Positions 43,839 through 52,856 of a stretch of 64,000 nucleotides of DNA are shown here, piece by piece. The stretch comes from Streptomyces humi (GTDB lineage Bacteria; Actinomycetota; Actinomycetes; Streptomycetales; Streptomycetaceae): assembly GCF_001005085.2 (NCBI RefSeq), contig NZ_LBMU02000038.1, positions 116,501-180,500 of the forward strand, written 5' to 3'. Numbering within the stretch: position 1 is the first letter of the stretch; each line of letters starts with the position of its first letter. Both the position numbers and the translations under genes were made by a program. The notes beneath the pieces were generated by a model. That model worked only from the letters and a program-made list of their open reading frames with translations. It was not told the origin of the DNA and did not search any database.

Positions 43839-43855
43839 GAGACCTCCGATGTCTC
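43839..43855. promoter_or_regulatory. Inverted repeat before the FCD regulator gene
   Basis: GAGACCTCCGATGTCTC: 5-bp arms GAGAC/GTCTC with a 7-nt spacer, 19 bp upstream of the start codon. A plausible autoregulatory GntR/FadR-type operator. Confidence 0.5.
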
Positions 43856-43871
43856 TGCCACATTATGCGGC

Positions 43872-46800
43872 CTAGAGAGGCCGGTCGCGGTGCTCCCTGA
43901 CCGGTCCGTCAGGGGCTTCGCGGGGCCGGGGCGTGCCGCCGGCGGGAGCGGGGCCGGGGGACGGCGGGTCCTCGTGCGCCAGGTGGGCCTGGAGCCGCAG
44001 ATGCCGGAACTCGAAGTACGCCCCGGACCGGCGCAGTACGCCACGGCGATGGGCGTCCTCCAGGAACGCCATCAACCGCCACGGCAGCCTGCCGGTGGCT
44101 CCGAGCCAGACCCGGGCGACGGCGAACCGGCCCCAGGCGCTCAGGGCCAGTGCCGTGGTGCCCATCGGAAGCCACAACTGGGTGCCGACGTGCACCAGTC
44201 CGCCCCAGTCGCCGGGCAGCAGCGTCACCGGCACGCAGACGCAGGCGACCAGCAGGGCGACGACACCGCCACGGGCGAAGGACGCCGTGCGGTCCGTACG
44301 CAGGGAGGAACCGGGGCCGGTGGCGCGCATGGCGTCGGACGGCACGCTCAGCGCCCGGTAGACCCCGCACACGCAGCCGCCCACCAGTCCGACCAGCACT
44401 CCGGCCGCCACGAACGGCGGCAGACACCGGGCCACGAACCCGGCGGCCGGGCCCTGGGTCAGCCAGGCGCGCGCCTGCGGCGGCAGCACCGACCGGAGGT
44501 CGGCCGCGTACGCGACCGTCACCGCCCCACCGGAGGCGGTCCCACCGGAGGCGGTCCCACCGGAGGCGGTCCCACCGGGCGCGGGCTCACCGGAGGCGGC
44601 CTCGCCGGACGCGGTCCCACCGGACATCGACCCGTCCGATCGGCCTGTGCTGCTCGCTCCGTCCGCGCGGCTCGCTCCGTCTGCGCGGCTCGCTCCGTCT
44701 GCGCGGCTCGCTCCGTTCGCGTGGCCCGCTCCGTCCGTGCGGCCCGCTCCGTCCGTGCGGTCCGTCCCGGCCGCCGCTTCATCCGCTCCGGTACCGCGGG
44801 ACGGACCCGGCGCGGTGAGGTGTACCGTCACCGACCCCGCCCGGGACACGAACTCCGTCCTGCCCGAGTGGAAGGGGACGCAGCGGCGCTCCGGTACCAG
44901 CGGGAGCGTGCAGTCGGGCGGTACCGCGCCCTGCGGGTAGGCGATCGGCCGGGCCCCCGAACCGGGGAGCAGCAGCGTGCCCCGCAACGGCCGCGTCGTG
45001 CCCGCCGTCCTGACCCCGCGGTCTTGCGTGAACCACCAGCCGTCGACGTGGCGTCCGGCGAGGTCGGGCGCGGAGCCGGACTTGAGGAGGGTCACGCCGG
45101 TGGCGGCGAGCCCGGCGACCGCGCAGGCGGTGACCCCGGTCAGCAGGGTGACGGCCGTGCCCCGGACCATGCCCGTCGCGAACCGCCGGACCACTCGGCC
45201 GGGCCGGGCCGGCAGCGCGCTCTCCCGCCCGGCCCGGCGGGTGGCGCTCACCAGCAGGGCGGCCCCCGCCCCCGCTGCCGTGACGCCCACCAGCAGCGTC
45301 CACGGATCACCGGTCCGCCCCAGCAGGACCGTCCCCGCCGTGCCCGCCCCGCCGAGCAGCAGGACCGCCCCGGACAGCCGGGCCGTGGCGCGCTCCCCGG
45401 CACCGCTCCACGGCAGCCCGAGCGGCACCGGCCGCCGGGACAGCCCGGCGGTGCCGAAGAACAGCGTGAACAGCAGGGCGAACAGGGTCCCGCCGAGCAG
45501 ATCGGGCAGCCGGCCGTCGGTCACCGAGCCGAACCGGAAGCCGAACCGCAGATCGTCGGCGTACGCGAAGGCCGCCCACAGCACCCCGGTCGCCCCGACG
45601 ACGGTCAGCCCCTGACGGACCAGGAACCGCCGGCCCGGTCCGTTCTCCGACCCGCTCCCCGCCCCCGCCCCGGACCCGTCCTCCGGTCCGTCAGGCAGCA
45701 GCCGCGCCACCCCGAAGGCGAAGCCCAGGACCTGTCCCGCCAGCGTGGCGGCGAGCGACAGGAAGTCCTCGACGCCCGCGAGCCGGTGCAAGGCGCGGGC
45801 CACCGTGACGGGCACCAGCAGCGTCGACAGCACGGCCATCGACAGCAGCCCCGGCCCGAGGACCCGCAGCGGCCGGGGCAGCAGTGACTCCAGCTCCCAC
45901 CACGCCAGCCGGGTGGTGTCCCGCCGCCGCAACGCCCGCGCCAGCAGGGCCAGCCGCCGTACCGCGTCCGAGGCGGCGGGCGGGTCGGCGTCCGCGTAGG
46001 CGGCCGGTACGAACGCCCCGAGCAGGTGTTCCTCGACGGCGCCCACCGAGCTGAATCGTTCCCGGTCGAGCAGTTCCGACGGATCCCGGGAGGTGTCGCC
46101 GTACACCGCGCGGGCGAGCGCCACCATCAGGGGCGTGCTGAGCGCCAGGGCGGCGGCGCACCGCGGACGCGCGGCGAGTGCGCGGAGCACCGGCGTCCAC
46201 ACGGTCCCGGGTGTCCCGTCCGCCGTGCGCAGCGGCCGTGCCGTCCGCTCCAGGTGGGCCGAGGCCTGGGCGAGGTCCAGGGGCAGGAGTTCGACCACCT
46301 CGGCGGCGGTGAGCACGTCGCCCTCGGTCACCGCGGTCGCCCACGCCGCCCGGCGGCTGGTGAGCAGCAGGGGCAGGTCGTCGTCGAGTTCGGCGTTGAT
46401 CCGTCGTACCGCCTCCCCGTAGCCGGGCCGGGGCAGTTCGTCGAAGCCGTCGAGGACCGGCAGCACCAGCCCGGTGTCCAGCAGGCCGCGGGCGAGGGTG
46501 CGCGAGCCGTCCAGCACGGCACCCAGCGGCGGGTGGTCGGCGGCCAGCCGGTCCGCGAGCCAGTCGCGCAGCCCGGTCCGCCGCGGGTCCCAGCCGGCCA
46601 GCGGGAACAGCACCGGCACCGGTGCGCCCGGACGACGGCAGGCGAGCCGGGCGAGCACGAACCGCATCGCCAGTACCGACTTGCCCGAGCCGGGCCCGCC
46701 CAGGATCACCAGCCGCCGGCCCGGGAGACCGCCGAACCACGCCGCCATGTCCTCGACCCGCCGCGCGCGCGGTGCGGGGAGCCGGGCGCCGCGCCGGACG

Positions 46801-47168
46801 TTCTCCGCGTGGTCGGCCAGCCGCCGGTCCGCGGGCGCCCAGGCCACCTCGATCGGCTCCGGATCCTGTAGCCGCCGTAACCGGGCCTCCGCCGCCCACT
46901 GCTCGCGTACGGCCTCGGCCAGCGCGTCGGCGGCCCGGCGCCGGTCCTCCTCGGCCGAGCGCGGGGCCGGGTCGGCGTCGCCGCGCAGCACGTCGGCCAC
47001 GAGCGCCGCGACCGACACCAGGGTGCCGATCGCCGACACCAGGACGCCCGCGGTGGCGACGTCGTCCCACCAGAACCGCAGCACGCCGGTGAGGGCCGCG
47101 AGCGCCGCCGCGCACGCAGACAACCCCAGGCGCCGCCGCACCCGGGCACCGTGCCATCCGCCGTGCAT
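43872..47168 (-). CDS. Large membrane NACHT-domain STAND NTPase
   Basis: 1098 residues from ATG 47168. Two N-terminal membrane helices (residues ~10-60) precede the NACHT module: Walker A GGPGSGKS (157-164) and the extended Walker B VLDGFDEL (Asp240, Asp243, Glu244), then a sensor-like LLLTSRRAAW. The C-terminal half has many hydrophobic helices, a Ser/Thr/Gly/Ala-rich repetitive loop (about 797-884) and ends in RRSGAYFEFRHLRLQAHLA. STAND NTPases oligomerise on sensing a ligand; bacterial NACHT proteins include anti-phage sensors. Its own stimulus and effector are unknown. Confidence 0.88.
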   Translation of the reverse strand: MHGGWHGARVRRRLGLSACAAALAALTGVLRFWWDDVATAGVLVSAIGTLVSVAALVADVLRGDADPAPRSAEEDRRRAADALAEAVREQWAAEARLRRLQDPEPIEVAWAPADRRLADHAENVRRGARLPAPRARRVEDMAAWFGGLPGRRLVILGGPGSGKSVLAMRFVLARLACRRPGAPVPVLFPLAGWDPRRTGLRDWLADRLAADHPPLGAVLDGSRTLARGLLDTGLVLPVLDGFDELPRPGYGEAVRRINAELDDDLPLLLTSRRAAWATAVTEGDVLTAAEVVELLPLDLAQASAHLERTARPLRTADGTPGTVWTPVLRALAARPRCAAALALSTPLMVALARAVYGDTSRDPSELLDRERFSSVGAVEEHLLGAFVPAAYADADPPAASDAVRRLALLARALRRRDTTRLAWWELESLLPRPLRVLGPGLLSMAVLSTLLVPVTVARALHRLAGVEDFLSLAATLAGQVLGFAFGVARLLPDGPEDGSGAGAGSGSENGPGRRFLVRQGLTVVGATGVLWAAFAYADDLRFGFRFGSVTDGRLPDLLGGTLFALLFTLFFGTAGLSRRPVPLGLPWSGAGERATARLSGAVLLLGGAGTAGTVLLGRTGDPWTLLVGVTAAGAGAALLVSATRRAGRESALPARPGRVVRRFATGMVRGTAVTLLTGVTACAVAGLAATGVTLLKSGSAPDLAGRHVDGWWFTQDRGVRTAGTTRPLRGTLLLPGSGARPIAYPQGAVPPDCTLPLVPERRCVPFHSGRTEFVSRAGSVTVHLTAPGPSRGTGADEAAAGTDRTDGAGRTDGAGHANGASRADGASRADGASRADGASSTGRSDGSMSGGTASGEAASGEPAPGGTASGGTASGGTASGGAVTVAYAADLRSVLPPQARAWLTQGPAAGFVARCLPPFVAAGVLVGLVGGCVCGVYRALSVPSDAMRATGPGSSLRTDRTASFARGGVVALLVACVCVPVTLLPGDWGGLVHVGTQLWLPMGTTALALSAWGRFAVARVWLGATGRLPWRLMAFLEDAHRRGVLRRSGAYFEFRHLRLQAHLAHEDPPSPGPAPAGGTPRPREAPDGPVREHRDRPL
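44519..44785 (-). repeat. In-frame tandem repeats inside the NACHT gene
   Basis: Two adjacent arrays: a 15-bp unit (CCACCGGAGGCGGTC) encoding TASGG-type repeats, and an 18-bp unit (CGCTCCGTCTGCGCGGCT) encoding GASRAD-type repeats. Both keep the reading frame, so the extracytoplasmic loop length is likely variable. Confidence 0.88.
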
Positions 47169-47638
47169 ATCCCGCTCCCCGGAGCCGTGCCTGAGCGCGC
47201 ACCGCGGTGGCCCCGTGCTGCCGTACCGCCGTGCCGGAACGATCCGTTGTAGTCGGCCTATCGGCGGGGAAACGCGATGTTCGAAACACGTCCGGGGGAG
47301 CGCGTGGAGGTGTTCGAGGGGCGGCTGGTGGTGCGACACACCTCGCGGGCAGATACCGGCGGCACAAGGCGACGGCATACGGCGGCACAAGGCGACGGCA
47401 TACGACGGCGTGTGGCGACGGCGTGTGGCGGCGCGGCGCGGTGCCGGGGCGATGCCCGGTACGGCGAAAGGGCGATGCCCGGCACGGCGAAAGGGCGATG
47501 CCCGGTACGGCGAAGGGGCGGCCCCCCGGGGAAAGGGAGCCGCCCCTCGTGCCGCCCGTCCCCGGTACGGCGGGGCCGGGACCTCAGCGGTTGCCGGGAC
47601 GGTCAGGGCAAGGACCCGGCAACCGCCAGTTCAGCGGG
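47169..47638. other. 470-bp gap with three tandem-repeat blocks and the glpD terminator
   Basis: No gene is supported here. It holds a 23-bp tandem pair at 47358-47403 (GGCACAAGGCGACGGCATAC core), a 13-bp pair at 47404-47429, three 23-bp copies at 47448-47516 (GGCGATGCCCGGTACGGCGA core), and a terminator-like stem GGGGCGGC/GCCGCCCC at 47515-47546 downstream of glpD. The NACHT promoter should lie near 47170-47260. Confidence 0.85.
47515..47546 (-). terminator. Terminator after glpD
   Basis: An 8-bp perfect GC stem with a 16-nt loop, 93 bp after the glpD stop codon, at the end of the glycerol operon. Confidence 0.6.
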
Positions 47639-49255
47639 TCACTTCTTGTCGAGCAGGTCCTGGACCTTCGCCCGGACGTCGTCCGTGGCCAGGCCGCGGA
47701 TGGTCAGGGTGGTACGGCGGCGCAGCACGTCGTCGGCGGTCTCGGCCCACTCGTGGTCGCGGGCCCAGGCGACCTGCGCCCAGATCTCCGGGGCGTCCGG
47801 GTGGACGCGCTCGCCCAGCTCCGGGTGCTCGTTGGCGATGCGGGCGATGTCGAAGGCCAGCGAACCGTAGTGGGTGGCCAGGTGCTTGGCGGTGTCGGCG
47901 GCCATGCGCGGGCCGGGCGCCGGGTTGTCCACCAGCAGCCGGTGGGCGACGGCGCGCGGATTGGCGACGCCGGGCAGCGGCAGCTTCTTCGGCAGCGAGG
48001 AGATCGGCTCGAAGTCGTCGCCCAGCGGGTGGCCCGGCAGCGCCTCCAGCTTCTGCATCACGGTGCGGCCGATGTGCCGGAACGTCGTCCACTTGCCGCC
48101 CGCGACGGACAGCATGCCGCCCCTGCCCTCGGTGACCACGGTCTCCCGCTTGGCCTTGGCGGTGTCGCCGGGGCCGCCCGGCAGCACGCGCAGACCGGCG
48201 AAGGCGTAGGTGATCAGCTCGCGCTTGAGCTGCTGGTCCCGGACGGAGAACGCGGCCTCGTCCAGGATCTGGGCTATGTCCTTCTCGGTGACGGACACGT
48301 CCGCGGGGTCGCCCTCGTACTGCTCGTCGGTGGTGCCGAGCAGCAGCATGTCCTCCCACGGGAGGGCGAAGGTGATCCGGTACTTGTCGATGGGGGTGGC
48401 CAGCGCGGCCTTCCACGGCGCCGTCCGCTTCAGGACCAGGTGCGCGCCCTTGGACAGACGGATGGAGGGGGCCGCGTTCGGGTCCTCCATCCGGCGCAGG
48501 TGGTCGACCCAGGGGCCGGTCGCGTTGAGCACCAGCCGGGCGTTGACGCCGAACTCCTCGCCGGAGAGGGCGTCCTTGAGGTCGGCGCCGGTGACCCGGC
48601 CCCGGGTGAAGCGCAGGCCGGTGACCTGGGCGTGGTTGAGGACGACCGCGCCCGCCTCGACGGCCGCGCGGACCGTCATCAGCGCCATGCGGGCGTCGTT
48701 CATCTGGTCGTCGCCGTACACGGCCACGGCCTTGAGGTTCTCGGTGCGCAGCTCCGGCACGTCCTGTGCGGCCTTCGCCGGGCTCAGCAGGTGCCCCACT
48801 CCGTCACCGAACGCGGAGAGCGCGGAGTAGGCGAACACGCCCGCTCCGAGCTTCGCCGCGCCGTGCGGACCGCCCTTGTACACGGGGAGGTAGAACGTGA
48901 GCGGGTTCGCCAGGTGGGGGGCCACCTGGCGGGAGACCGCACGGCGCTCGAAGTGGTTCTCCGCGACCAGCTTCACCGCACCGGTCTGTAGGTAGCGCAG
49001 ACCGCCGTGGAGGAGCTTGGAGGAGGCGGAGGAGGTGGCGCCGGCGAAGTCGCCGGCGTCGACCAGTGCCACCCTCAGCCCGGACTGCGCGGCGTGCCAG
49101 GCGGTGGAGATGCCCAGGATGCCGCCGCCGATCACGAGAAGGTCGTACGACGCCTTGGCGAGCTGCTCCCTGGTCTCGGCCCGGCTCGGGTTGGAGCCGG
49201 AGGCCGGGTGCGTCCCCAGGGCAGGCACGGACTGGAGGGTGGACTGACTGGTCAT
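47639..49255 (-). CDS. glpD: Aerobic glycerol-3-phosphate dehydrogenase (gylB)
   Basis: 538 residues. FAD-binding YDLLVIGGGILGISTAWHAA near residue 37, then SSKLLHGGLRYL, NATGPWVDHLRR and LPWEDMLLLGTTDEQY, all GlpD hallmarks; the C-terminal DAO_C domain ends the protein. It oxidises sn-glycerol-3-phosphate to dihydroxyacetone phosphate at the membrane. Third structural gene of the gylCAB-type operon, 67 bp after glpK, with a short tandem repeat in that gap. Confidence 0.96.
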   Translation of the reverse strand: MTSQSTLQSVPALGTHPASGSNPSRAETREQLAKASYDLLVIGGGILGISTAWHAAQSGLRVALVDAGDFAGATSSASSKLLHGGLRYLQTGAVKLVAENHFERRAVSRQVAPHLANPLTFYLPVYKGGPHGAAKLGAGVFAYSALSAFGDGVGHLLSPAKAAQDVPELRTENLKAVAVYGDDQMNDARMALMTVRAAVEAGAVVLNHAQVTGLRFTRGRVTGADLKDALSGEEFGVNARLVLNATGPWVDHLRRMEDPNAAPSIRLSKGAHLVLKRTAPWKAALATPIDKYRITFALPWEDMLLLGTTDEQYEGDPADVSVTEKDIAQILDEAAFSVRDQQLKRELITYAFAGLRVLPGGPGDTAKAKRETVVTEGRGGMLSVAGGKWTTFRHIGRTVMQKLEALPGHPLGDDFEPISSLPKKLPLPGVANPRAVAHRLLVDNPAPGPRMAADTAKHLATHYGSLAFDIARIANEHPELGERVHPDAPEIWAQVAWARDHEWAETADDVLRRRTTLTIRGLATDDVRAKVQDLLDKK

Positions 49256-49274
49256 GTCGGGTTCTTACTCCTCG

Positions 49275-49310
49275 TCAGAGCTCGATCGTCAGAGCTCGAT
49301 CGTGAGAGCT
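49275..49310. repeat. 14-bp tandem repeat between glpK and glpD
   Basis: TCAGAGCTCGATCG repeats at 49275 and 49289, with a partial third copy. It sits in the 67-bp gap just after the glpK stop and close to the glpD ribosome-binding site. Confidence 0.85.
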
Positions 49311-49322
49311 GGTGCGCTCTCG

Positions 49323-50864
49323 TCAGCTCTCGTCGTCGTCGATCCAGCCCATGGTCCGGTCGACGGCCTTGAGCCAGTTCTTGTACTCACGGTCGCGGGT
49401 CTCCGCGTCCATGCGGGGGGTCCATTCGGCGGCCCGGCGCCAGTTGGCGCGCAGTTCGTCGGTGCTGGACCAGAAGCCGACGGCGAGGCCGGCGGCGTAG
49501 GCGGCGCCGAGGCAGGTGGTCTCCGCGACCATCGGGCGCACCACGGGCGCGTCCAGGACGTCGGCGAGCTGCTGCATCAGCAGGTTGTTGGCGGTCATGC
49601 CACCGTCGACCTTGAGGGTCACCAGCTCGTCGCCGGAGTCCTTGGTCATGGCGTCCGCGATCTCGCGGGTCTGCCAGGCGGTGGCCTCCAGGACCGCGCG
49701 GGCCAGGTGCGCCTTGGTGACGTACCGGGTCAGGCCGGCGATCACACCGCGGGCGTCGGAGCGCCAGTGCGGGGCGAACAGACCGGAGAAGGCCGGCACG
49801 AAGTAGGCGCCGCCGTTGTCCTCGACCGAGAGCGCGAGCGTCTCGATCTCGGCCGCGGTGGAGATCAGGCCCATCTGGTCGCGCATCCACTGCACCAGGG
49901 AGCCGGTGACGGCGATCGAGCCCTCCAGCGCGTACACGGTCGGCTGCTCGCCGATCTTGTAGCCGACCGTGGTCAGCAGGCCCGCGTAGGAGTTGATGAT
50001 CTTGTCGCCGGTGTTCATCACCATGAAGGTGCCGGTGCCGTAGGTGGACTTGGTCTCGCCCTCGGAGAAGCAGGTCTGGCCGAACAGGGCCGCCTGCTGG
50101 TCGCCGAGCGCGGAGGCCACCGGGATGCCGCCGAGCAGGTCGCCGAGCTTGCCGCCGGTGACCTCGCCGTAGACCTCGGCGGAGGAGCGGATCTCGGGAA
50201 GGATCTGAAGCGGCACGCCGATGGACTCGGCGATCTTCTCGTCCCACTGCGTGGTGTGCAGGTTCATGAGAAGGGTGCGGGAGGCGTTGGTCACGTCGGT
50301 GACGTGCTTGCCGCCGTTGACACCGCCGGTCAGGTTCCAGATGACCCAGGTGTCCATGGTGCCGAAGAGGATGTCGCCCGCCTCGGCGCGCTCCTTCAGG
50401 CCGTCGACGTTGTCGAGCAGCCAGCGGGCCTTGGGGCCGGCGAAGTAGGAGGCCAGCGGGAGGCCGGTCTCGCGGCGGAAGCGGTCCTGCCCGACGTTGC
50501 GGCCGAGCTCGCGGCAGAGGGCGTCGGTGCGGGTGTCCTGCCAGACGATGGCGTTGTGGACGGGCTCACCGGTGTTCTTGTCCCACAGCACGGTGGTCTC
50601 GCGCTGGTTGGTGATGCCGATGGCCTTGATGTCGTCGCGGGTGATGCCGGCCTTCTGGATGGCCCCGGCGACGACTTCCTGGACGTTGGTCCAGATCTCG
50701 TTGGCGTTGTGTTCGACCCAGCCCGGCTTGGGGAAGATCTGCTCGTGCTCCTTCTGGTCGACCGAGACGATACGGCCGTCCTTGTCGAAGACGATGCAGC
50801 GGCTGGAGGTGGTGCCCTGGTCGATGGCGGCGATGAAGGGGCCTGCGGTGTGAGCGTCGGTCAC
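49323..50864 (-). CDS. glpK: Glycerol kinase (gylA)
   Basis: 513 residues, typical length. FGGY-kinase motifs: AAIDQGTTSSRCIVFD at the N-terminus, TNQRETTVLWDKNTGEP, GDQQAALFGQTCF and the FGGY signature region VDGGMTANNLLMQQLAD. Phosphorylates glycerol with ATP. Lies 54 bp after glpF in the same operon under GylR. Confidence 0.97.
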   Translation of the reverse strand: MTDAHTAGPFIAAIDQGTTSSRCIVFDKDGRIVSVDQKEHEQIFPKPGWVEHNANEIWTNVQEVVAGAIQKAGITRDDIKAIGITNQRETTVLWDKNTGEPVHNAIVWQDTRTDALCRELGRNVGQDRFRRETGLPLASYFAGPKARWLLDNVDGLKERAEAGDILFGTMDTWVIWNLTGGVNGGKHVTDVTNASRTLLMNLHTTQWDEKIAESIGVPLQILPEIRSSAEVYGEVTGGKLGDLLGGIPVASALGDQQAALFGQTCFSEGETKSTYGTGTFMVMNTGDKIINSYAGLLTTVGYKIGEQPTVYALEGSIAVTGSLVQWMRDQMGLISTAAEIETLALSVEDNGGAYFVPAFSGLFAPHWRSDARGVIAGLTRYVTKAHLARAVLEATAWQTREIADAMTKDSGDELVTLKVDGGMTANNLLMQQLADVLDAPVVRPMVAETTCLGAAYAAGLAVGFWSSTDELRANWRRAAEWTPRMDAETRDREYKNWLKAVDRTMGWIDDDES

Positions 50865-50918
50865 TGTGTGCTCCTCGAAGATCCGTGGTGGACAGGCGGT
50901 ACGGCGCGAGCCTGTGTC

Positions 50919-51713
50919 TTAAGCGAAGGCGACGTTGTAGATGCCTGCCGCGATGGCTCCGCCGATCAGGGGACCGACCACCGGGATCCAGGCGTAGCTC
51001 CAGTCGGAACCGCCCTTGTTGGGCAGGGGGAGGAGCGCGTGCACGATACGGGGACCGAGGTCACGGGCCGGGTTGATGGCGTAACCCGTCGGACCGCCGA
51101 GCGACAGACCGATCGAGACGACCACGAGGGCGGTGATGAGGCCGCCGAGCACACCGAGGCCGTTGCCCTTGTCGTTGAGGCCCTGGGTGAGGACCGCGAG
51201 GATCAGCACCACGGTGCCGATGATCTCCGTGGCGAGGTTCTGCACCGCGTTCCGGATCTCCGGACCGGTGGAGAAGATGCCGAGGACCGGGCCGGCGCCC
51301 TTCTCCTGGGCCTCGACGGCCTTGGCCGTGGTGGCCTGCGCGCCCGGGCCGCCGACGATCTCCTTGTCGGTGAGGTGCGCGTGGAACTGGCCGTAGTAGG
51401 CGACCCACACCAGAGCGGCACCGATCATCGCGCCGAGCAGCTGTCCGGCGAAGTAGACCGGGACGTTGCTCCAGTCGCTGTTCTTGATGGCGAGAGCGAC
51501 GGTGACGGCCGGGTTGAGGTGGGCACCGGACAGCGGTCCGGAGATGTAGACGGCCGTCATGACGGCGAAGCCCCAACCGAAGGCGATGGCGAGCCAGCCG
51601 GCGTTGCGGGCCTTGGAGGCCTTGAGCGTGACGGCGGCGCACACGCCACCGCCGAGCAGGATGAGTATGGCGGTACCGATGGTCTCGCCGATGAAGATGT
51701 CGGAGCTGGACAC
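50919..51713 (-). CDS. glpF: Glycerol facilitator, MIP family (gylC)
   Basis: 264 residues with six helices and two NPA boxes, SGAHLNPAVT and GYAINPARDLGPR; the Asp-Leu-Gly-Pro-Arg after the second is the aquaglyceroporin form. Lets glycerol cross the membrane for trapping by GlpK. First structural gene of the operon; its promoter region contains the GylR-type site at 51841. Confidence 0.95.
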   Translation of the reverse strand: MSSSDIFIGETIGTAILILLGGGVCAAVTLKASKARNAGWLAIAFGWGFAVMTAVYISGPLSGAHLNPAVTVALAIKNSDWSNVPVYFAGQLLGAMIGAALVWVAYYGQFHAHLTDKEIVGGPGAQATTAKAVEAQEKGAGPVLGIFSTGPEIRNAVQNLATEIIGTVVLILAVLTQGLNDKGNGLGVLGGLITALVVVSIGLSLGGPTGYAINPARDLGPRIVHALLPLPNKGGSDWSYAWIPVVGPLIGGAIAAGIYNVAFA

Positions 51714-51840
51714 CCGCGACTCCTTTGTCCTTCGTCCAGGGAAGCCGAACCCCGAGTCCCTTCGGGGTGTTGGCGCCCTCGGGGGTGAGAGCGAATCCGG
51801 TCCTTGGCGTTGTCACACTCTAGCGCGTATTGCCGGTAGG

Positions 51841-51857
51841 TGTTCGACAATGCCGAC
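51841..51857. promoter_or_regulatory. Candidate GylR operator before the glycerol operon
   Basis: TGTTCGACAATGCCGAC matches the TGTTCGACATTGCCGAAC site before gylR at all but two positions. It lies 128 bp upstream of the glpF start, a usual place for an IclR-family site. Confidence 0.6.
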
Positions 51858-52036
51858 CGATGGACGGGAGTCTCGCCCCGGCGTCACACGTGCGTCAAGA
51901 GTTCTGTTATCGAAAGCACGATCGTTATTGATTGCTGTGAGTTATCGATCTTTGTCGGGTCCGCCCGGCCGGATGTGCTGCGAAAACCCCACTGAACTGC
52001 GGGTTTATCCTGCTTTGTCCACTTCAGGGTACGACT

Positions 52037-52068
52037 GAGGCCGGTCCACCGACAGGCGAACCGGCCTC
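52037..52068 (-). terminator. Terminator after gylR
   Basis: A 9-bp stem GAGGCCGGT/ACCGGCCTC with a 14-nt loop, 23 bp beyond the gylR stop codon. Confidence 0.8.
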
Positions 52069-52091
52069 GTACGACGTTCAGCGGCGCGCGG

Positions 52092-52856
52092 TCAGAACCG
52101 CCCCGCGCCCAGGTCCCGCGACACCGCGCGGGCGCAGTCCCGCACCGCGGCGATCAGCTCGGGCGTCAACTCCCCGTCGCGGCACAGCCGTTCCACGGCG
52201 CCCGTGATGCCCACCGCCCCCACCGGCATCCGCCGCCGGTCGTGGATGGGCGCCGCGACCGAGGCCACGCCCTCCCAGGTCTCCTCCACGTCGGCCGCGT
52301 ACCCACGCGCGCGCGTGATGTCGAGGATGTGCTCGAAGGCGTCCAGCTCGCAGGTCGTGCGGTCGGTGAAGGGTTTGCGGTCGGCCTCCAGGGCCTCGCT
52401 GTGCGCCACCGGGTCGTAGGCCGAGAGCACCTTGCCCAGTGCCGTGGAGTGCAGCGGCTGCATCGCCCCGATCTCCAGCACCTGCCGGCTGTCGTCCGGC
52501 CGGAAGACGTGGTGCACGATCAGCACGCCCTGCTGGTGGAGGACGCCCAGGTAGACGCTCTCGCCGCTGGAACGGGCCAGGTCGTCCGTCCACACCAGGG
52601 CCCGCGCCCGCAGCTCGTGCACGTCCAGGTAGGTGGTGCCGAGCCGGAGCAGTTCCGCGCCCAGCTGGTAGCGCCCCGAGGCCTCGTCCTGCTCCACGAA
52701 CCCCTCCAGTTGGAGGGTGCGCAGTATGCCGTGGGCGGTGCCCTTGGCGAGACCCAGTGACGAGGCGATGTCCGACAGGCCGAGCCGTCGCTCGCCGCCC
52801 GCGAGCAGCCGCAGCATCGCGGCCGCCCGTTCGAGCGACTGGATGTTCCGTGCCAT
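52092..52856 (-). CDS. gylR: GylR, IclR-family regulator of the glycerol operon
   Basis: 254 residues, the same length as S. coelicolor GylR. N-terminal winged helix: LSDIASSLGLAKGTAHGILRTL. C-terminal IclR effector domain: MQPLHSTALGKVLSAYDP and SVAAPIHDRRRMPVGAVGITG. It represses the glycerol genes and its own, with glycerol-3-phosphate as the probable inducer in the family. Transcribed in the same direction and immediately before glpF-glpK-glpD. Confidence 0.96.
   Translation of the reverse strand: MARNIQSLERAAAMLRLLAGGERRLGLSDIASSLGLAKGTAHGILRTLQLEGFVEQDEASGRYQLGAELLRLGTTYLDVHELRARALVWTDDLARSSGESVYLGVLHQQGVLIVHHVFRPDDSRQVLEIGAMQPLHSTALGKVLSAYDPVAHSEALEADRKPFTDRTTCELDAFEHILDITRARGYAADVEETWEGVASVAAPIHDRRRMPVGAVGITGAVERLCRDGELTPELIAAVRDCARAVSRDLGAGRF

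Larger units (their letters stand above)
51714..52091. other. 378-bp regulatory gap between glpF and gylR
   Basis: Contains the glpF promoter region with a candidate GylR site (51841-51857), a stretch less GC-rich than its surroundings (51890-52020), and the gylR terminator (52037-52068). No open frame here looks coding. Confidence 0.8.

Noticed and set aside
42861..45887. A 1008-codon open frame opposite the NACHT gene
   Set aside because: It is antisense to the NACHT gene, rich in Arg/Gln/Pro, has no domain motifs, and exists because GC-rich codons keep the opposite frame open.
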